Source: Nocardia uniformis NBRC 13702 (lineage in GTDB: Bacteria; Actinomycetota; Actinomycetes; Mycobacteriales; Mycobacteriaceae). Taken from it: DNA of 64,000 bases. Each line of letters opens with the position of its first letter. Position 1 is the stretch's first letter. The position numbers and the translations under genes were made by a program. The stretch lies in NCBI RefSeq assembly GCF_001613345.1, contig NZ_BDCE01000052.1, positions 186,001 through 250,000 on the forward strand, in the 5' to 3' direction. Of this stretch, positions 18,956 to 27,717 are shown in pieces. Below the pieces are notes generated by a model that did not search any database, had not been told where the DNA came from, and saw only the letters and a program-made list of their open reading frames with translations.

Positions 18956-18979
18956 CCGTAACCTACGATGCCGTAACCT
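18956..18979. promoter_or_regulatory. Candidate operator of the reductase/desaturase operon
   Basis: CCGTAACCTACG (18956-18967) is followed 15 bp later by CCGTAACCT (18971-18979). CGTA and TACG are complementary, so the unit is a near-palindrome. The same units at the same 15-bp pitch precede the second desaturase (21944-21982). This suggests one shared regulator, probably TetR-type like other desaturase repressors; that last point is inference. Confidence 0.55.
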
Positions 18980-19120
18980 TGAGTGACGACGCGCGCGGAG
19001 CAACACGACAGCTCCGCGGGACGCGCGATCACCGCGCCGCGAATGAGCGACGACGCTCTGCCCGCGGCCAGCCGTATACCGCCGCGCCACAGCGCACGAC
19101 GACAGAGGAACGTCCGCACC

Positions 19121-20299
19121 ATGGGTTTGAAATCTGGGGGATTGTCCGTGCGAGGCCTGCGTGAGTGGCTGGAAGCCCCGGTCGCCGAGGCGGCCACGGC
19201 GGGCAGGACCCGGCTCGACGCATTGCGCGGCGCGGCGGCTCGAATCACCACGCCGCTGCTGCCGGACGACTATCTGCATCTGGTGAATCCGCTGTGGTCG
19301 GCGCGCGAACTGCGCGGCCGCATTGTGGAGGTGCGCAAGGAGACCGCCGATTCGGCCACCCTGGTGATCAAGCCGGGCTGGGGTTTCGATTTCAAATTCG
19401 AGCCGGGCCAGTACATCGGTATCGGTGTGCTGGTGGAGGGTCGCTGGCATTGGCGGTCGTATTCGTTGACCTGCCCGCCGGATTGGACCGGGGGTGGGTC
19501 AGGGGCAGATTCACAGCACAAATCCAAGCGGCTCATCTCGATTGCTGTGAAGGCCATGCCGGAGGGCTTCCTCTCCAGCCACCTCGTCTCCGGTGTTCCG
19601 GTCGGCAGTGTGGTGCGCCTGGCCGCCCCGCAGGGTGGTTTCGTACTGCCCGAACCGCCGCCGTCGAAGGTGCTCTTCCTGACCGCCGGTTCGGGTATCA
19701 CCCCGGTCATGGCCATGCTGCGCACCATGGAGCGCCGCGGTGTGGTCCCTGATGTCACCCATCTGCATTCCGCCCGCACCGCCGATGACGTCATGTTCGG
19801 CGAGGAATTGCGCGAAATGCACGACCGGCACCCGAGTTTCACCGCCGATCTGCACTTCACCGGCGAGCACGGCAAATTCGCGCTGGCCGATCTGGATCAG
19901 CGGGTTCCGGACTGGCGTGCGCGCGAGACCTGGGCCTGCGGTCCGGCGGGCATGCTCGACGAGATCGAAAAGCATTGGGCGGCCGCCGGTATCGCCGACC
20001 ATGTGCACGTGGAGCGGTTCGAGATCGAGCGCTCCGCCGTCGGCGAGGGCGGCAAGGTCACCTTCGGCAAGTCCGGTCGCACGGTCGAGATCGATGGTGC
20101 GACCAGCCTGCTGGAGGCCGGTGAGTGCGCGGGTGTGCAGATGCCGTTCGGCTGCCGGATGGGCATCTGCCAGACCTGTGTGCTGACCATCACCGACGGG
20201 CACGTGCGGGATCTGAGAAACGGCAATGAGCACCGGGCGGGCGATAAAGTACAGACGTGTATCTCGGCCGCCGCCGGTGACTGCACCCTGGATGTCTGA
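19121..20299 (+). CDS. Flavin/2Fe-2S oxidoreductase, electron donor of the acyl-CoA desaturase (Rv3230c-like)
   Basis: A 392-aa electron-transfer protein. It has an FAD-binding barrel with WRSYSL (111-116), an NAD(P)-binding domain with TAGSGITPVMAML (188-200) and WACGPAGML, and a C-terminal plant-type 2Fe-2S domain with Cys345, Cys350, Cys353 and Cys380. In M. tuberculosis the corresponding Rv3230c feeds electrons to DesA3 for stearoyl-CoA delta-9 desaturation, and here it is directly followed by desA3. ATG 19121 is chosen for its AGAGGAA site; an in-frame GTG at 18983 would add 46 poorly conserved residues. CCGTAACC repeats upstream suggest co-regulation with both desaturases. Confidence 0.92.
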   Translation: MGLKSGGLSVRGLREWLEAPVAEAATAGRTRLDALRGAAARITTPLLPDDYLHLVNPLWSARELRGRIVEVRKETADSATLVIKPGWGFDFKFEPGQYIGIGVLVEGRWHWRSYSLTCPPDWTGGGSGADSQHKSKRLISIAVKAMPEGFLSSHLVSGVPVGSVVRLAAPQGGFVLPEPPPSKVLFLTAGSGITPVMAMLRTMERRGVVPDVTHLHSARTADDVMFGEELREMHDRHPSFTADLHFTGEHGKFALADLDQRVPDWRARETWACGPAGMLDEIEKHWAAAGIADHVHVERFEIERSAVGEGGKVTFGKSGRTVEIDGATSLLEAGECAGVQMPFGCRMGICQTCVLTITDGHVRDLRNGNEHRAGDKVQTCISAAAGDCTLDV

Positions 20300-20404
20300 C
20301 CCGACGCCTGTACGCTCGAGGGCAGTCGAGCACGGTGCCGCATACGGCGCGACCTGCGACTCGCGCCCCGGCTCGGGGTCAATCGAATCACGGAAGGACC
20401 GCCG

Positions 20405-21880
20405 GTGGCCATCACCGACATCAAGGCGTTCGCCCATCTGACGGCGACCGATATCGAAACCCTGGGACAGGAGCTCGACTCCATCCGACGCGACGTCGAA
20501 CTCTCCCTGGGTGAGCACGATGCCAAATACATCCGCCGATCCATTGCCGCGCAGCGCATGCTCGAGGCCGCGGGCCGCGCCACCCTCTTCGCCAGCAAGA
20601 AGCGCTGGGCGTGGGTGACGGGTACGGCGCTGCTCTCGGTCGCGAAGATCATCGAGAATATGGAGCTCGGGCACAACATCAGCCACGGGCAGTGGGATTG
20701 GATGAACGATCCCGAGATCCACTCCACCACGTGGGAGTGGGATATGACGGCGACGTCGGCGCAGTGGAAGCACGCGCACAACTACTCCCATCACACCTAC
20801 ACCAATATCGTCGATATGGATCATGACGTGGGCTTCGGCATCCTGCGCATGACCCGCGACGAGGAGTGGCGCCCGATCAATCTGGCGCAGCCGGTGGCGA
20901 ATCTGGTGCTGGCGGGTCTGTTCGAGTGGGGTATCGCGCTCCACGATCTGTCGATCACCAAGGAACAGGCCGGGATTCCCGAGAAGGGTTCGGCGTTCTC
21001 GGAGCCGAACAAGGAGTTCTACCGCAAGGCGGGCCGGCAGATCGCCAAGGATTACGTGATCTTCCCGGCGCTCACCGGTCCCGCGTGGAAGCAGACACTG
21101 AAGGCGAACGCGACCGCGAACCTGGTGCGCAATCTCTGGGCATACGCGGTGATCTTCTGTGGCCACTTCCCGGACGGGGCCGAGAAATTCACCGTCGAGC
21201 AGTTCGAGAACGAGACGCACGGCGAGTGGTACCTGCGCCAGATGCTCGGCAGCGCCAATTTCGACGCCGGTCCGGTCATGGGTTTCATGAGCGGCAATCT
21301 CAGCTACCAGATCGAACATCACCTCTTCCCGGATATCCCAAGCAATCGGTATCCGGAAATGTCGGTGAAGGTGCGGGCACTGTGCGATAAGTACGATCTG
21401 CCCTACACCACCGGTTCGCTGGGTAAGCAGTACATGCTGGCCTTCCGCACCATTCACAAGCTGGCGCTGCCGGATCGATTCCTCAAGCGCACCGCCGATG
21501 ATGCTCCGGAGACATCGTCGGAGCGCAAGTTCGCGGGTATCAGCCTGCCCACTATGCCGTCGATGCCTTCTATGCCCGCAATGCCGTCCATGCCGAGCAA
21601 TGAATGGCTCGCCGAACACCTTCCGAGTGATGAATGGCTGGCCGCGCACCATTGGCCGATCGTGGATCCGGTGACGGGTAAACGACAGGGACTGCGCTCG
21701 GCGCTGGCCGAGGCCAAGGTGGCACTGAAGGAGAAAGCGCGGCACGAGAAGGAAGTGCTGCGCGAGGCCAAAGCGGCCCTGCAGGAGAAGGCTCGGGTCG
21801 AGAAGGCACTGCTGCAGGAGAAGGCTCGCAATAGCGAGCAGGGCCGCTCGCTGCGGCGCTTCCTGCGCCGTAATCGCTAG
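20405..21880 (+). CDS. desA3: Acyl-CoA delta-9 desaturase DesA3 with a C-terminal extension
   Basis: A 491-aa integral membrane di-iron desaturase. The histidine boxes are H90-NIS-H94, H125-NYS-HH130 and QIEHH (302-306), with the extra FCGHFPDG histidine at 254. It presumably introduces the oleoyl double bond using electrons from the reductase 105 bp upstream, with which it is probably cotranscribed. After residue 380 it carries an extension: Met-Pro repeats (383-397), a duplicated EWLAEHLPSDEWLAAHH block (400-416) and a charged helix rich in Lys, Glu and Ala (431-478) ending RRFLRRNR. GTG 20405 follows AAGGA. The extension is absent from the neighbouring paralog. Confidence 0.93.
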   Translation: MAITDIKAFAHLTATDIETLGQELDSIRRDVELSLGEHDAKYIRRSIAAQRMLEAAGRATLFASKKRWAWVTGTALLSVAKIIENMELGHNISHGQWDWMNDPEIHSTTWEWDMTATSAQWKHAHNYSHHTYTNIVDMDHDVGFGILRMTRDEEWRPINLAQPVANLVLAGLFEWGIALHDLSITKEQAGIPEKGSAFSEPNKEFYRKAGRQIAKDYVIFPALTGPAWKQTLKANATANLVRNLWAYAVIFCGHFPDGAEKFTVEQFENETHGEWYLRQMLGSANFDAGPVMGFMSGNLSYQIEHHLFPDIPSNRYPEMSVKVRALCDKYDLPYTTGSLGKQYMLAFRTIHKLALPDRFLKRTADDAPETSSERKFAGISLPTMPSMPSMPAMPSMPSNEWLAEHLPSDEWLAAHHWPIVDPVTGKRQGLRSALAEAKVALKEKARHEKEVLREAKAALQEKARVEKALLQEKARNSEQGRSLRRFLRRNR

Positions 21881-21943
21881 GGGCACTAGCAGATACAGGT
21901 GTCGAACGCAATGCGGCGTTCGACACGGTAGAGATTCGATCGC

Positions 21944-21982
21944 TCGTAACCTACGGAGCCGTAACCTACGGTAGTGTAACCC
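21944..21982. promoter_or_regulatory. Candidate operator/promoter of the second desaturase, three 15-bp units
   Basis: TCGTAACCTACGG (21944-21956), CCGTAACCTACGG (21959-21971) and a weaker TGTAACCCG (from 21974) repeat at exact 15-bp spacing and end 2 bp before the ATG. No ribosome-binding site is seen, so a leaderless message with the operator overlapping the promoter is likely. The units match those at 18956-18979. Confidence 0.6.
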
Positions 21983-21984
21983 GC

Positions 21985-23238
21985 ATGGCGATCTCGGATG
22001 TCAAGGAATACGCGCACCTCACCCCCGAGGATGTCGAAGCGATCGGCGCGGAGCTGGATGCCATCCGCCGCGAAATCGAATCCTCTCGGGGCGTGCGCGA
22101 CGCCAAATACATTCGCAATGTGATCCGGCTACAGCGCGGCCTCGAAATCAGCGGCCGCGGCGTGCTGTTCGCGAGTCTCTTCCCGCCCGCGTGGTTCGCG
22201 GGCGTGGCGCTACTGGGCGCGGCCAAGATCATCGAGAATATGGAGATCGGCCATAACGTGATGCATGGCCAGTGGGACTGGATGAATGACCCGGAAATCC
22301 ATTCCAGCAATTGGGAGTGGGATAACGCCGGTCCGTCCGAACACTGGAAGATCACCCATAACTTCCTGCACCACAAGTACACCAATGTGCTCGGTATGGA
22401 CGATGACATCGGCTACGGCCTGCTGCGCGTCACCCGGGATCAGCGGTGGTCGCCGTTCTATCTCGGCCAGCCGGCCTACAACCTGCTGCTGCAGATGTTC
22501 TTCGAATACGGTGTGGCGATCCAGCATCTGGAACTCGGAAAGGTCGCCAAGAAGAAGTGGGCGCCGGGCAGCCCGGAGCGCCTGCAGTTCGAGGCCGACC
22601 GCCGACTGGTGCTGAAGAAGATCGGCAAGCAGGCGGGCAAGGATTACCTGCTGTTCCCGCTGCTGACCGGACCGGCGTTCTTCGGCACCCTCACCGCCAA
22701 CCTGGCCGCCAATGTGGTTCGCAATGTGTGGACCAACGCGGTCATCTTCTGCGGGCATTTCCCTGACGGTGCGGAGAAGTTCACCCGCCGCGATGTGGAG
22801 ACCGAGACCAAGGGCGAGTGGTACCTGCGCCAGATGCTGGGTAGCGCGAATATCTCCGGTGGCTCGCTCATGCACTTCATGAGCGGCAATCTGAGCCACC
22901 AGATCGAACACCACCTCTTCCCGGACCTGCCGTCGAACCGGCTGCGCTCCATCGCGGTGAAGGTGCGGGCCATGTGCGAGAAGTACGACCTGCCCTACAC
23001 CGAGGGTTCGCTGCCGGTGCAGTACGCCAAGTCGTGGCGCACCATCATGAAGCTGTCACTGCCCAATAAGTACCTGCGGCACACCACCGATGATGCCCCG
23101 GAGACCAAATCCGAGAAGGCGTTCGGCGGCGTCGCCACCATCGACCCGGCCACCGGTCGCCGCCGCGGGCTGCGCACCGCGCTGAACGATGGCCGCCGCC
23201 GGATTACCCGCCGCCGGGAACCCGCACTCGCGCACTGA
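21985..23238 (+). CDS. Second acyl-CoA desaturase (DesA3 paralog)
   Basis: A 417-aa membrane fatty-acyl desaturase closely similar to the preceding gene across the core. Histidine boxes are GHNVMHGQW, HNFLHHKYTN and HQIEHHLFPDLPSNR, with FCGHFPDGAEKF. It lacks the Met-Pro/helical extension and ends soon after TGRRRGLRTAL in a basic tail. It has its own promoter region with CCGTAACC operators and no ribosome-binding site, so it may be made from a leaderless transcript and induced separately while using the same reductase. Substrate chain length or bond position may differ from DesA3; this cannot be told from the sequence. Confidence 0.9.
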   Translation: MAISDVKEYAHLTPEDVEAIGAELDAIRREIESSRGVRDAKYIRNVIRLQRGLEISGRGVLFASLFPPAWFAGVALLGAAKIIENMEIGHNVMHGQWDWMNDPEIHSSNWEWDNAGPSEHWKITHNFLHHKYTNVLGMDDDIGYGLLRVTRDQRWSPFYLGQPAYNLLLQMFFEYGVAIQHLELGKVAKKKWAPGSPERLQFEADRRLVLKKIGKQAGKDYLLFPLLTGPAFFGTLTANLAANVVRNVWTNAVIFCGHFPDGAEKFTRRDVETETKGEWYLRQMLGSANISGGSLMHFMSGNLSHQIEHHLFPDLPSNRLRSIAVKVRAMCEKYDLPYTEGSLPVQYAKSWRTIMKLSLPNKYLRHTTDDAPETKSEKAFGGVATIDPATGRRRGLRTALNDGRRRITRRREPALAH

Positions 23239-23254
23239 CCCTTCCCGAAGCGCG

Positions 23255-23297
23255 CCATCCCGGGATGACGACGAAGGCGGGGGCATCCCGGGATGGC
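23255..23297. repeat. Short CATCCCGGGATG palindromes
   Basis: The 12-bp palindrome CATCCCGGGATG occurs twice about 30 bp apart after the second desaturase. The sequence resembles collapsed outer arms of the dispersed palindromic element and may act as a weak terminator. Confidence 0.45.
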
Positions 23298-23368
23298 CAA
23301 GGGCTGGGCGAGCAAGGAATGACCTGCCGCCCGCGCTCGCCAGCAAACCTCCTGGTTCACTAGAGCGC

Positions 23369-24031
23369 GTGTGTGCTGATGGTCCGATCGCCCCCTCCGA
23401 ATGTCTCAGCGTCTATGACGTGATCCGCCTGCGCCGCGATGTGCGCGCGGAGTTCACCGGGGAGGCCGTCGACGACACCACCCTCCTGCGTATCCTCGAT
23501 GCCGCGCACCGGGCTCCGAGCGTCGGCAATTCGATGCCGTGGGATTTCGTGGTGCTGCGCGATCCGCGGACCCTGCGGACCTTCGCGGACCATGTGGCCG
23601 AGAAGCGGCGGGAATTCCACGAGGCACTGCCGGCGGATCGGGCGCGGACCTTCGATCCGATCAAGATCGAGGGGATTGTCGAGTCGGGCACCGGCATTGT
23701 GGTCACCCACGATCAGACGCGTGGCGGCACGCATGTGCTCGGCCGTGCCACGGTGCCCGAAACCGGCATCTACTCAACGATTCTGGCTATTCAGAACCTG
23801 TGGTTGGCCGCCACCGCCGAGGGCGTCGGCGTGGGTTGGGTGAGCTTCTACGACACCCCGTTCCTCGCCGAACTGATCGGGGTCCCCGCAGGCGTGCGGC
23901 CGGTGGCCTGGCTGTGTGTCGGCCCGGTGGACGAGTTCCAGCGGATTCCGGATCTGGAGCGCTTCGGCTGGCGTGATCGCCGTCCGCTCGACGCGGCCGT
24001 GCACTGGGGGCGCTACACCGACCGCGGCTGA
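23369..24031 (+). CDS. bluB: 5,6-dimethylbenzimidazole synthase BluB
   Basis: A 220-aa nitroreductase-fold protein. BluB cleaves reduced FMN with oxygen to form 5,6-dimethylbenzimidazole, the lower ligand of cobalamin. The BluB-type opening YDVIRLRRDVRAEF, the FMN-binding DAAHRAPSVGNSMPWDFVV and the late GVGWVSFYDTPFLAELIGVP and YLCVG-like ending (AWLCVGPVDEF) are visible. GTG 23369 is the nearest plausible start before the conserved block, with no strong ribosome-binding site, so the N terminus is less certain. No cobalamin genes are nearby. Confidence 0.82.
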   Translation: MCADGPIAPSECLSVYDVIRLRRDVRAEFTGEAVDDTTLLRILDAAHRAPSVGNSMPWDFVVLRDPRTLRTFADHVAEKRREFHEALPADRARTFDPIKIEGIVESGTGIVVTHDQTRGGTHVLGRATVPETGIYSTILAIQNLWLAATAEGVGVGWVSFYDTPFLAELIGVPAGVRPVAWLCVGPVDEFQRIPDLERFGWRDRRPLDAAVHWGRYTDRG

Positions 24032-24065
24032 GATGCGAAGGGGGAGTAGCCCCACCCGCCTCGGT

Positions 24066-24503
24066 TCAGCTGCTCCCCCGACCGATGACCGTCACCTCGT
24101 CCAGGGTGACTTCGGGATCGCTGACGCCCTGCGCACCGGTGATGGTCATGACGCCGGTGAAGATATCGCCCTGGGATACGCTGCGGCTCCCGTCGCCGGT
24201 CAATTCCACCCGCGCGCCATCGAGGGTGTAGTACTCGGTCGGGCCGCCGGTGACGAACGCCAGCGTCCACACCGCGGCATTGGAGTACACCAATCCGTGT
24301 ACCCGGAAGCGCTCACCGGCGTAGCGCTCATGGTCGTTTACGATCGGCCGGATATCTGTCTCGACCGCGGGCGCCTGATCGGTCGGCGCCGAGAGAACAG
24401 GGTGGGCCATCGCGGGCCCCGCGGTCGCGAGAACCGCCGCACCGACCACTATGGCGGCGGCGATTGTGTTCCTACCGACTGGCTTTGTCATAAGCGCGGT
24501 CAT
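24066..24503 (-). CDS. Small secreted protein of unknown function
   Basis: A 145-aa product with a signal peptide (TKPVGRN, then AAAIVVGAAVLATAGPAMA, cleavage before HPVLSAP). The mature part of about 110 residues is probably all beta strand (ERFRVHGLVYSNAAVWTLAFV, EYYTLDGARVELTG, DIFTGVMTITGAQGV) and has no cysteines, reminiscent of small OB- or beta-sandwich exported proteins. ATG 24503 follows GGAGGGG at good spacing; the frame continues upstream without coding character. It converges on bluB with a 34-bp gap. No family was recognised. Confidence 0.7.
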   Translation of the reverse strand: MTALMTKPVGRNTIAAAIVVGAAVLATAGPAMAHPVLSAPTDQAPAVETDIRPIVNDHERYAGERFRVHGLVYSNAAVWTLAFVTGGPTEYYTLDGARVELTGDGSRSVSQGDIFTGVMTITGAQGVSDPEVTLDEVTVIGRGSS

Positions 24504-24629
24504 GCTCGCCCCTCCGAAAGATACGTCGCGATCGAATGCCCGAATCGGGCGCTCGCGAAACCCTCGGGCCCCGTATCGAGGTATGAAACACACCGGCCGC
24601 CCCATATCGGGCCGCCCCCGCGGGTGCGG

Positions 24630-25922
24630 TCAGACTCGCTCGAGCACCGCCGACGCGCCGATACCGCCCGCGGCGCAGATACCCAGCAATGCGGTCGATT
24701 TACCGGTGCGGGCGAGTTCATTGGCCATGGTGGTGACCATGCGCGCACCGGTCGCGCCGAAGGGGTGGCCGAGCGAGACCGAACCGCCGTGGACATTCAG
24801 GATGTCGGGGTCGATATCGCCGACGGCGGTATCGCGGTCGAGGCGGGTCTTGGCCCAGTCCACACTGCCCAGGGCCGAGACCACGGACAGGGTCTGGGCG
24901 GCGAACGCCTCGTGGATATCGACGAAATCGACATCGCTCAATGCCATTCCGGCCTTGTCGAGGGCGCGCGGCATGGAAATGGCCGGGCCGATGAGCACCT
25001 GGTCGCGCGGATCGACACTGACGTAGCTCCACGATTTGAAGGCGGCAAGGGGTTCGAAGCCCAGTTCGCGGGCCTTCTCCTCACTCATGAGCAGTACTGC
25101 GGACGCGCCGTCGGTGAGCGGGCTGGCATTACCCGCCGTGACTGTGCCGTTCTTCTCGAAAACCGGTGCGAGGGTAGCGAGTTTCGCCACGCTGGTCCCC
25201 GGCCGCACCAGACCGTCGCGCGTCACGGTCGTGCCCTCGGGCGTGGTCAGCGACAACACCTCGCTGTCGAACCGCCCGGACTCGATGGCCGCCGCCGCGC
25301 GGTGATGCGAGCGAGCCGCGAACTCGTCCTGCGCGGCCCGTGAAACACCGTGGATGCGAGCCATTTTCTCGGCCGACTCCCCCATCACCTCACCGGTGGT
25401 CCGCTCCTGGATCTTGGGGCGCCGCGGTACCAGATCGACGAATGGCGCGAGCTGCGCGACGGCCGCGAGGTAATCCTTCGGCTTGGGCTTGCCCAGGGCC
25501 AGCGGCGCGGCCGCGTGCACCATCTTCTGCGGAAGTTTCACCTCGGCATTGCTGGTGGAATCGCTGCCACCGGCGATCATGATGTCGTACTCGCCGCGCT
25601 CGATAGCGGCGGCGGCAGAGGTGACGGCCTGTAGTCCGGACGCACACGCGCGGGTGACGGTGTATCCCTCGCACCCCGGATCCAGTTCCAGATCGAGCGC
25701 GATCTCCCGCGCGATATTGGGCGCGCCACTGGGCAGAATCACCCCACCCCACACGATGGCCTGAACGGCCGCCTTGGGCAGTCCGGTTCGCGCCAGTAGT
25801 CCGCGCACCGCGGTATCGGCGAGGTCGATGGAGTCCATCCGGGTGTAATCCGAGAACGCCCGCACGAAAGGCGTCCGAGCCCCTGAGACAATGACGGCAC
25901 GGCGAGCAGCATTGGTGGCCAT
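24630..25922 (-). CDS. fadI: Thiolase, FadI-type acetyl-CoA C-acyltransferase
   Basis: A 430-aa thiolase that cleaves 3-ketoacyl-CoA in beta-oxidation. The nucleophile is Cys93 in TVTRACASGLQAV. The second active site comprises DIHEAFAAQ, His386 in SLGHPFGATGARM and Cys416 in GICAAGGIGA. The central block RTTGEVMGESAEKMA and the SPLTDGASAVLLMSEE segment resemble E. coli FadI rather than short biosynthetic thiolases. ATG 25922 follows AAGGAA on the minus strand. No fadJ-like partner is adjacent, so it may act with a dispersed dehydrogenase. The FadI assignment is by overall resemblance. Confidence 0.85.
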   Translation of the reverse strand: MATNAARRAVIVSGARTPFVRAFSDYTRMDSIDLADTAVRGLLARTGLPKAAVQAIVWGGVILPSGAPNIAREIALDLELDPGCEGYTVTRACASGLQAVTSAAAAIERGEYDIMIAGGSDSTSNAEVKLPQKMVHAAAPLALGKPKPKDYLAAVAQLAPFVDLVPRRPKIQERTTGEVMGESAEKMARIHGVSRAAQDEFAARSHHRAAAAIESGRFDSEVLSLTTPEGTTVTRDGLVRPGTSVAKLATLAPVFEKNGTVTAGNASPLTDGASAVLLMSEEKARELGFEPLAAFKSWSYVSVDPRDQVLIGPAISMPRALDKAGMALSDVDFVDIHEAFAAQTLSVVSALGSVDWAKTRLDRDTAVGDIDPDILNVHGGSVSLGHPFGATGARMVTTMANELARTGKSTALLGICAAGGIGASAVLERV

Positions 25923-26001
25923 GGGGATTCCTTTCGAGAAAGCCTGGCCATCCAACTTACTCGACGGTAAGAAGAAAGGCGATACACCCTGTCACAGCTA
26001 G

Positions 26002-26027
26002 CGACCGGGGCCTGGTGACCCCGGTCG
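26002..26027 (-). terminator. Hairpin downstream of hpf
   Basis: CGACCGGGG (26002-26010) pairs with CCCCGGTCG (26019-26027) around an 8-nt loop, 30 bp beyond the hpf stop. Confidence 0.6.
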
Positions 26028-26056
26028 ACGCGAATGAGGGGGTTTACACCCGTGGA

Positions 26057-26773
26057 CTATGCGAGCCGGATGAGGCCGTAGTCGAAGGCGTGGCGACGGT
26101 AGACGACCGACGGTCGGTCGGTCTCCTTGTCTTGGAACATGAAGAAGTCGTGGCCGACGAGCTCCATTTGGTAGAGGGCGTCATCGACGGACATCGGGAT
26201 GGCGGAGTGCGTTTTGGTGCGCACGATATGGCCCGGACCGACGTAGTCATCCTGGCCTTCCACCGCCTCGGCGGGGTGATCGTGGGCGTGGGGGGCGCTG
26301 CCGTTCGACGAGGTGAACAGTGAATCGTCGATCAGACCGGCGGTGGCCTCGGCCACCGAAATCGGCGTCTTCTCCCCATGATGGACCCTGCGACGGTCCT
26401 TCATTTTGCGCAATCGGCTTTCCAATTTCGCGACGACTAGTTCGAGAGCGGCATAGAAACTGTCCGCGCAGCCCTCGGCCCGGACGACGGGGCCCTTGCC
26501 ACGCGCGGTGATCTCCACTCGCTGGCAGCTCTTGCGTTGACGACGGTTACGTTCATGGAACAGTTCGACGTCGAAGAGGAAAATCGACGGGTCGAAGCGT
26601 TCCAGGCGAGAAAGCTTGTCCGCGACGTGGATTCGAAAATGTTCAGGGACCTCGACATTACGTCCCTTGACAACGACATCGGCCCGCATAGCCGGGGTGG
26701 GCTCGTCGGAGACAGTCGAATCCAGAATCGCAATATCAGCGTCTGTCACTGAAGGTCGTGAAGAAGTCGTCAC
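26057..26773 (-). CDS. hpf: Long-form ribosome hibernation promoting factor HPF
   Basis: A 238-aa protein with the N-terminal S30AE/HPF domain (about residues 28-130: VVVKGRNVEVPEHFRIHVADK, VVRAEGCADSFYAALE, VAKLESRLRKMKDRR) that sits in the mRNA/tRNA channel. A linker follows, then the C-terminal dimerisation domain (about 175-235: VRTKTHSAIPMSVDDALYQM, FFMFQDKETDRPSVVYRR, YGLIRL). The long form drives 100S dimers or ribosome stabilisation in starvation. GTG 26773 is favoured by GGGAGGT 5 bp upstream; the earlier open frame is non-conserved. It matches Rv3241c, between secA1 and comF homologs as here. Confidence 0.93.
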   Translation of the reverse strand: MTTSSRPSVTDADIAILDSTVSDEPTPAMRADVVVKGRNVEVPEHFRIHVADKLSRLERFDPSIFLFDVELFHERNRRQRKSCQRVEITARGKGPVVRAEGCADSFYAALELVVAKLESRLRKMKDRRRVHHGEKTPISVAEATAGLIDDSLFTSSNGSAPHAHDHPAEAVEGQDDYVGPGHIVRTKTHSAIPMSVDDALYQMELVGHDFFMFQDKETDRPSVVYRRHAFDYGLIRLA

Positions 26774-26957
26774 GCGTACCTCCCAGATCTGGCCGCACAA
26801 ATCCGCTCGTGCGGCGGGATTGAAACGTGTGCCGATCGAAATACCGCTCGGCACGTGATGTCCGAGGCGCCACCTCCAAACTCTCGGTTCGGGTGTCTGA
26901 TCGCGACGGTAGTACGCCAGCGACCCTTCCGCCAGTCTTCCCGCGAATTTCTGTCAG

Positions 26958-27602
26958 TCAAGCGCGACAGGTCACAAGTAGGGCTCTGACCGGCACTCCC
27001 GCACCAGCCAGAGCGCGTACCGAAGCGCACGCCGTCGCACCCGTGGTCAAGACATCATCCATCAGCACTACCTCGGCGTTTGCCGGAATTCGGACACTGC
27101 TACGGGAGGGCGGCGCGACAATGATCCGACCGCGCAGATTGTGCTCGCGATCGTCCCGGGACAGCCCGACCGAATCCCGGACTCCCGGCGTCGAGCGCAA
27201 AAGCCGCACCACTCGGCAATCGGGTAGCCAACTCGCTGCGACGCCCGCCGCTCGCACCACGGGATCGCCGCCGCGGCGGCGTGCGGCACCGCGGCGGCTG
27301 GGCGCGGGCACCAGAACGAGGGGTCTACCGCTGTCCCGCAAGAGATCCAGCCCCCTGGCCGCCGCTATCCCGAGCGGTGTCGCCAGTTCCCGGCGGTGCT
27401 GTTCCTTGGCGGCCAGCACCGCCCGCCGGACGGGACCGGAGTAGGTCGTCAACGCCCAGCACGGCACCCCGGGATCGGCCCGTGGCCGCACCCGTATCGG
27501 CGGTCCGGACAACGCGTCCGCGCAGTCCGCACACCAACTGGTTCCGCTCATCCCACAGCCGCAGCACGTACGCGGCAATATGAGCTCGAACAACTCCCCC
27601 AT
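26958..27602 (-). CDS. comF: ComF-family phosphoribosyltransferase-like protein
   Basis: A 214-aa ComF/GntX-type protein. The N terminus has a zinc-finger-like pair (RTCCGCG and WCADCAD), and the C-terminal phosphoribosyltransferase domain carries the PRPP motif VVLMDDVLTTGATA. RRGAARRRGGDPV forms the basic loop. Homologs act in DNA uptake or are of unknown function; in this order they lie in the hpf-lpqB interval (Rv3242c). ATG 27602 places the Cys cluster 12 residues in, as is usual. Competence is not established for this group, so the role is open. Confidence 0.85.
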   Translation of the reverse strand: MGELFELILPRTCCGCGMSGTSWCADCADALSGPPIRVRPRADPGVPCWALTTYSGPVRRAVLAAKEQHRRELATPLGIAAARGLDLLRDSGRPLVLVPAPSRRGAARRRGGDPVVRAAGVAASWLPDCRVVRLLRSTPGVRDSVGLSRDDREHNLRGRIIVAPPSRSSVRIPANAEVVLMDDVLTTGATACASVRALAGAGVPVRALLVTCRA

Positions 27603-27717
27603 GCCCCCAGTGTGCGCCGAAATCGTGGCTTTGACCGGGGTTATCACCGCGAACCGTGGGAATTGGGTGTTTAGCCCGGTGGCATTCGGACGGCTGTCGG
27701 CGCGGGGTCCACAGGGC

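Noticed and set aside
18983..19120. Upstream GTG start for the reductase, right after the operator
   Set aside because: It would parallel the leaderless start of the second desaturase, but the 46 added residues are unlike the family and ATG 19121 has a good ribosome site.
19511..21886. A 791-codon minus-strand frame opposite the reductase and desA3
   Set aside because: It spans two well-supported genes and their gap and has no domain; high-GC artefact.
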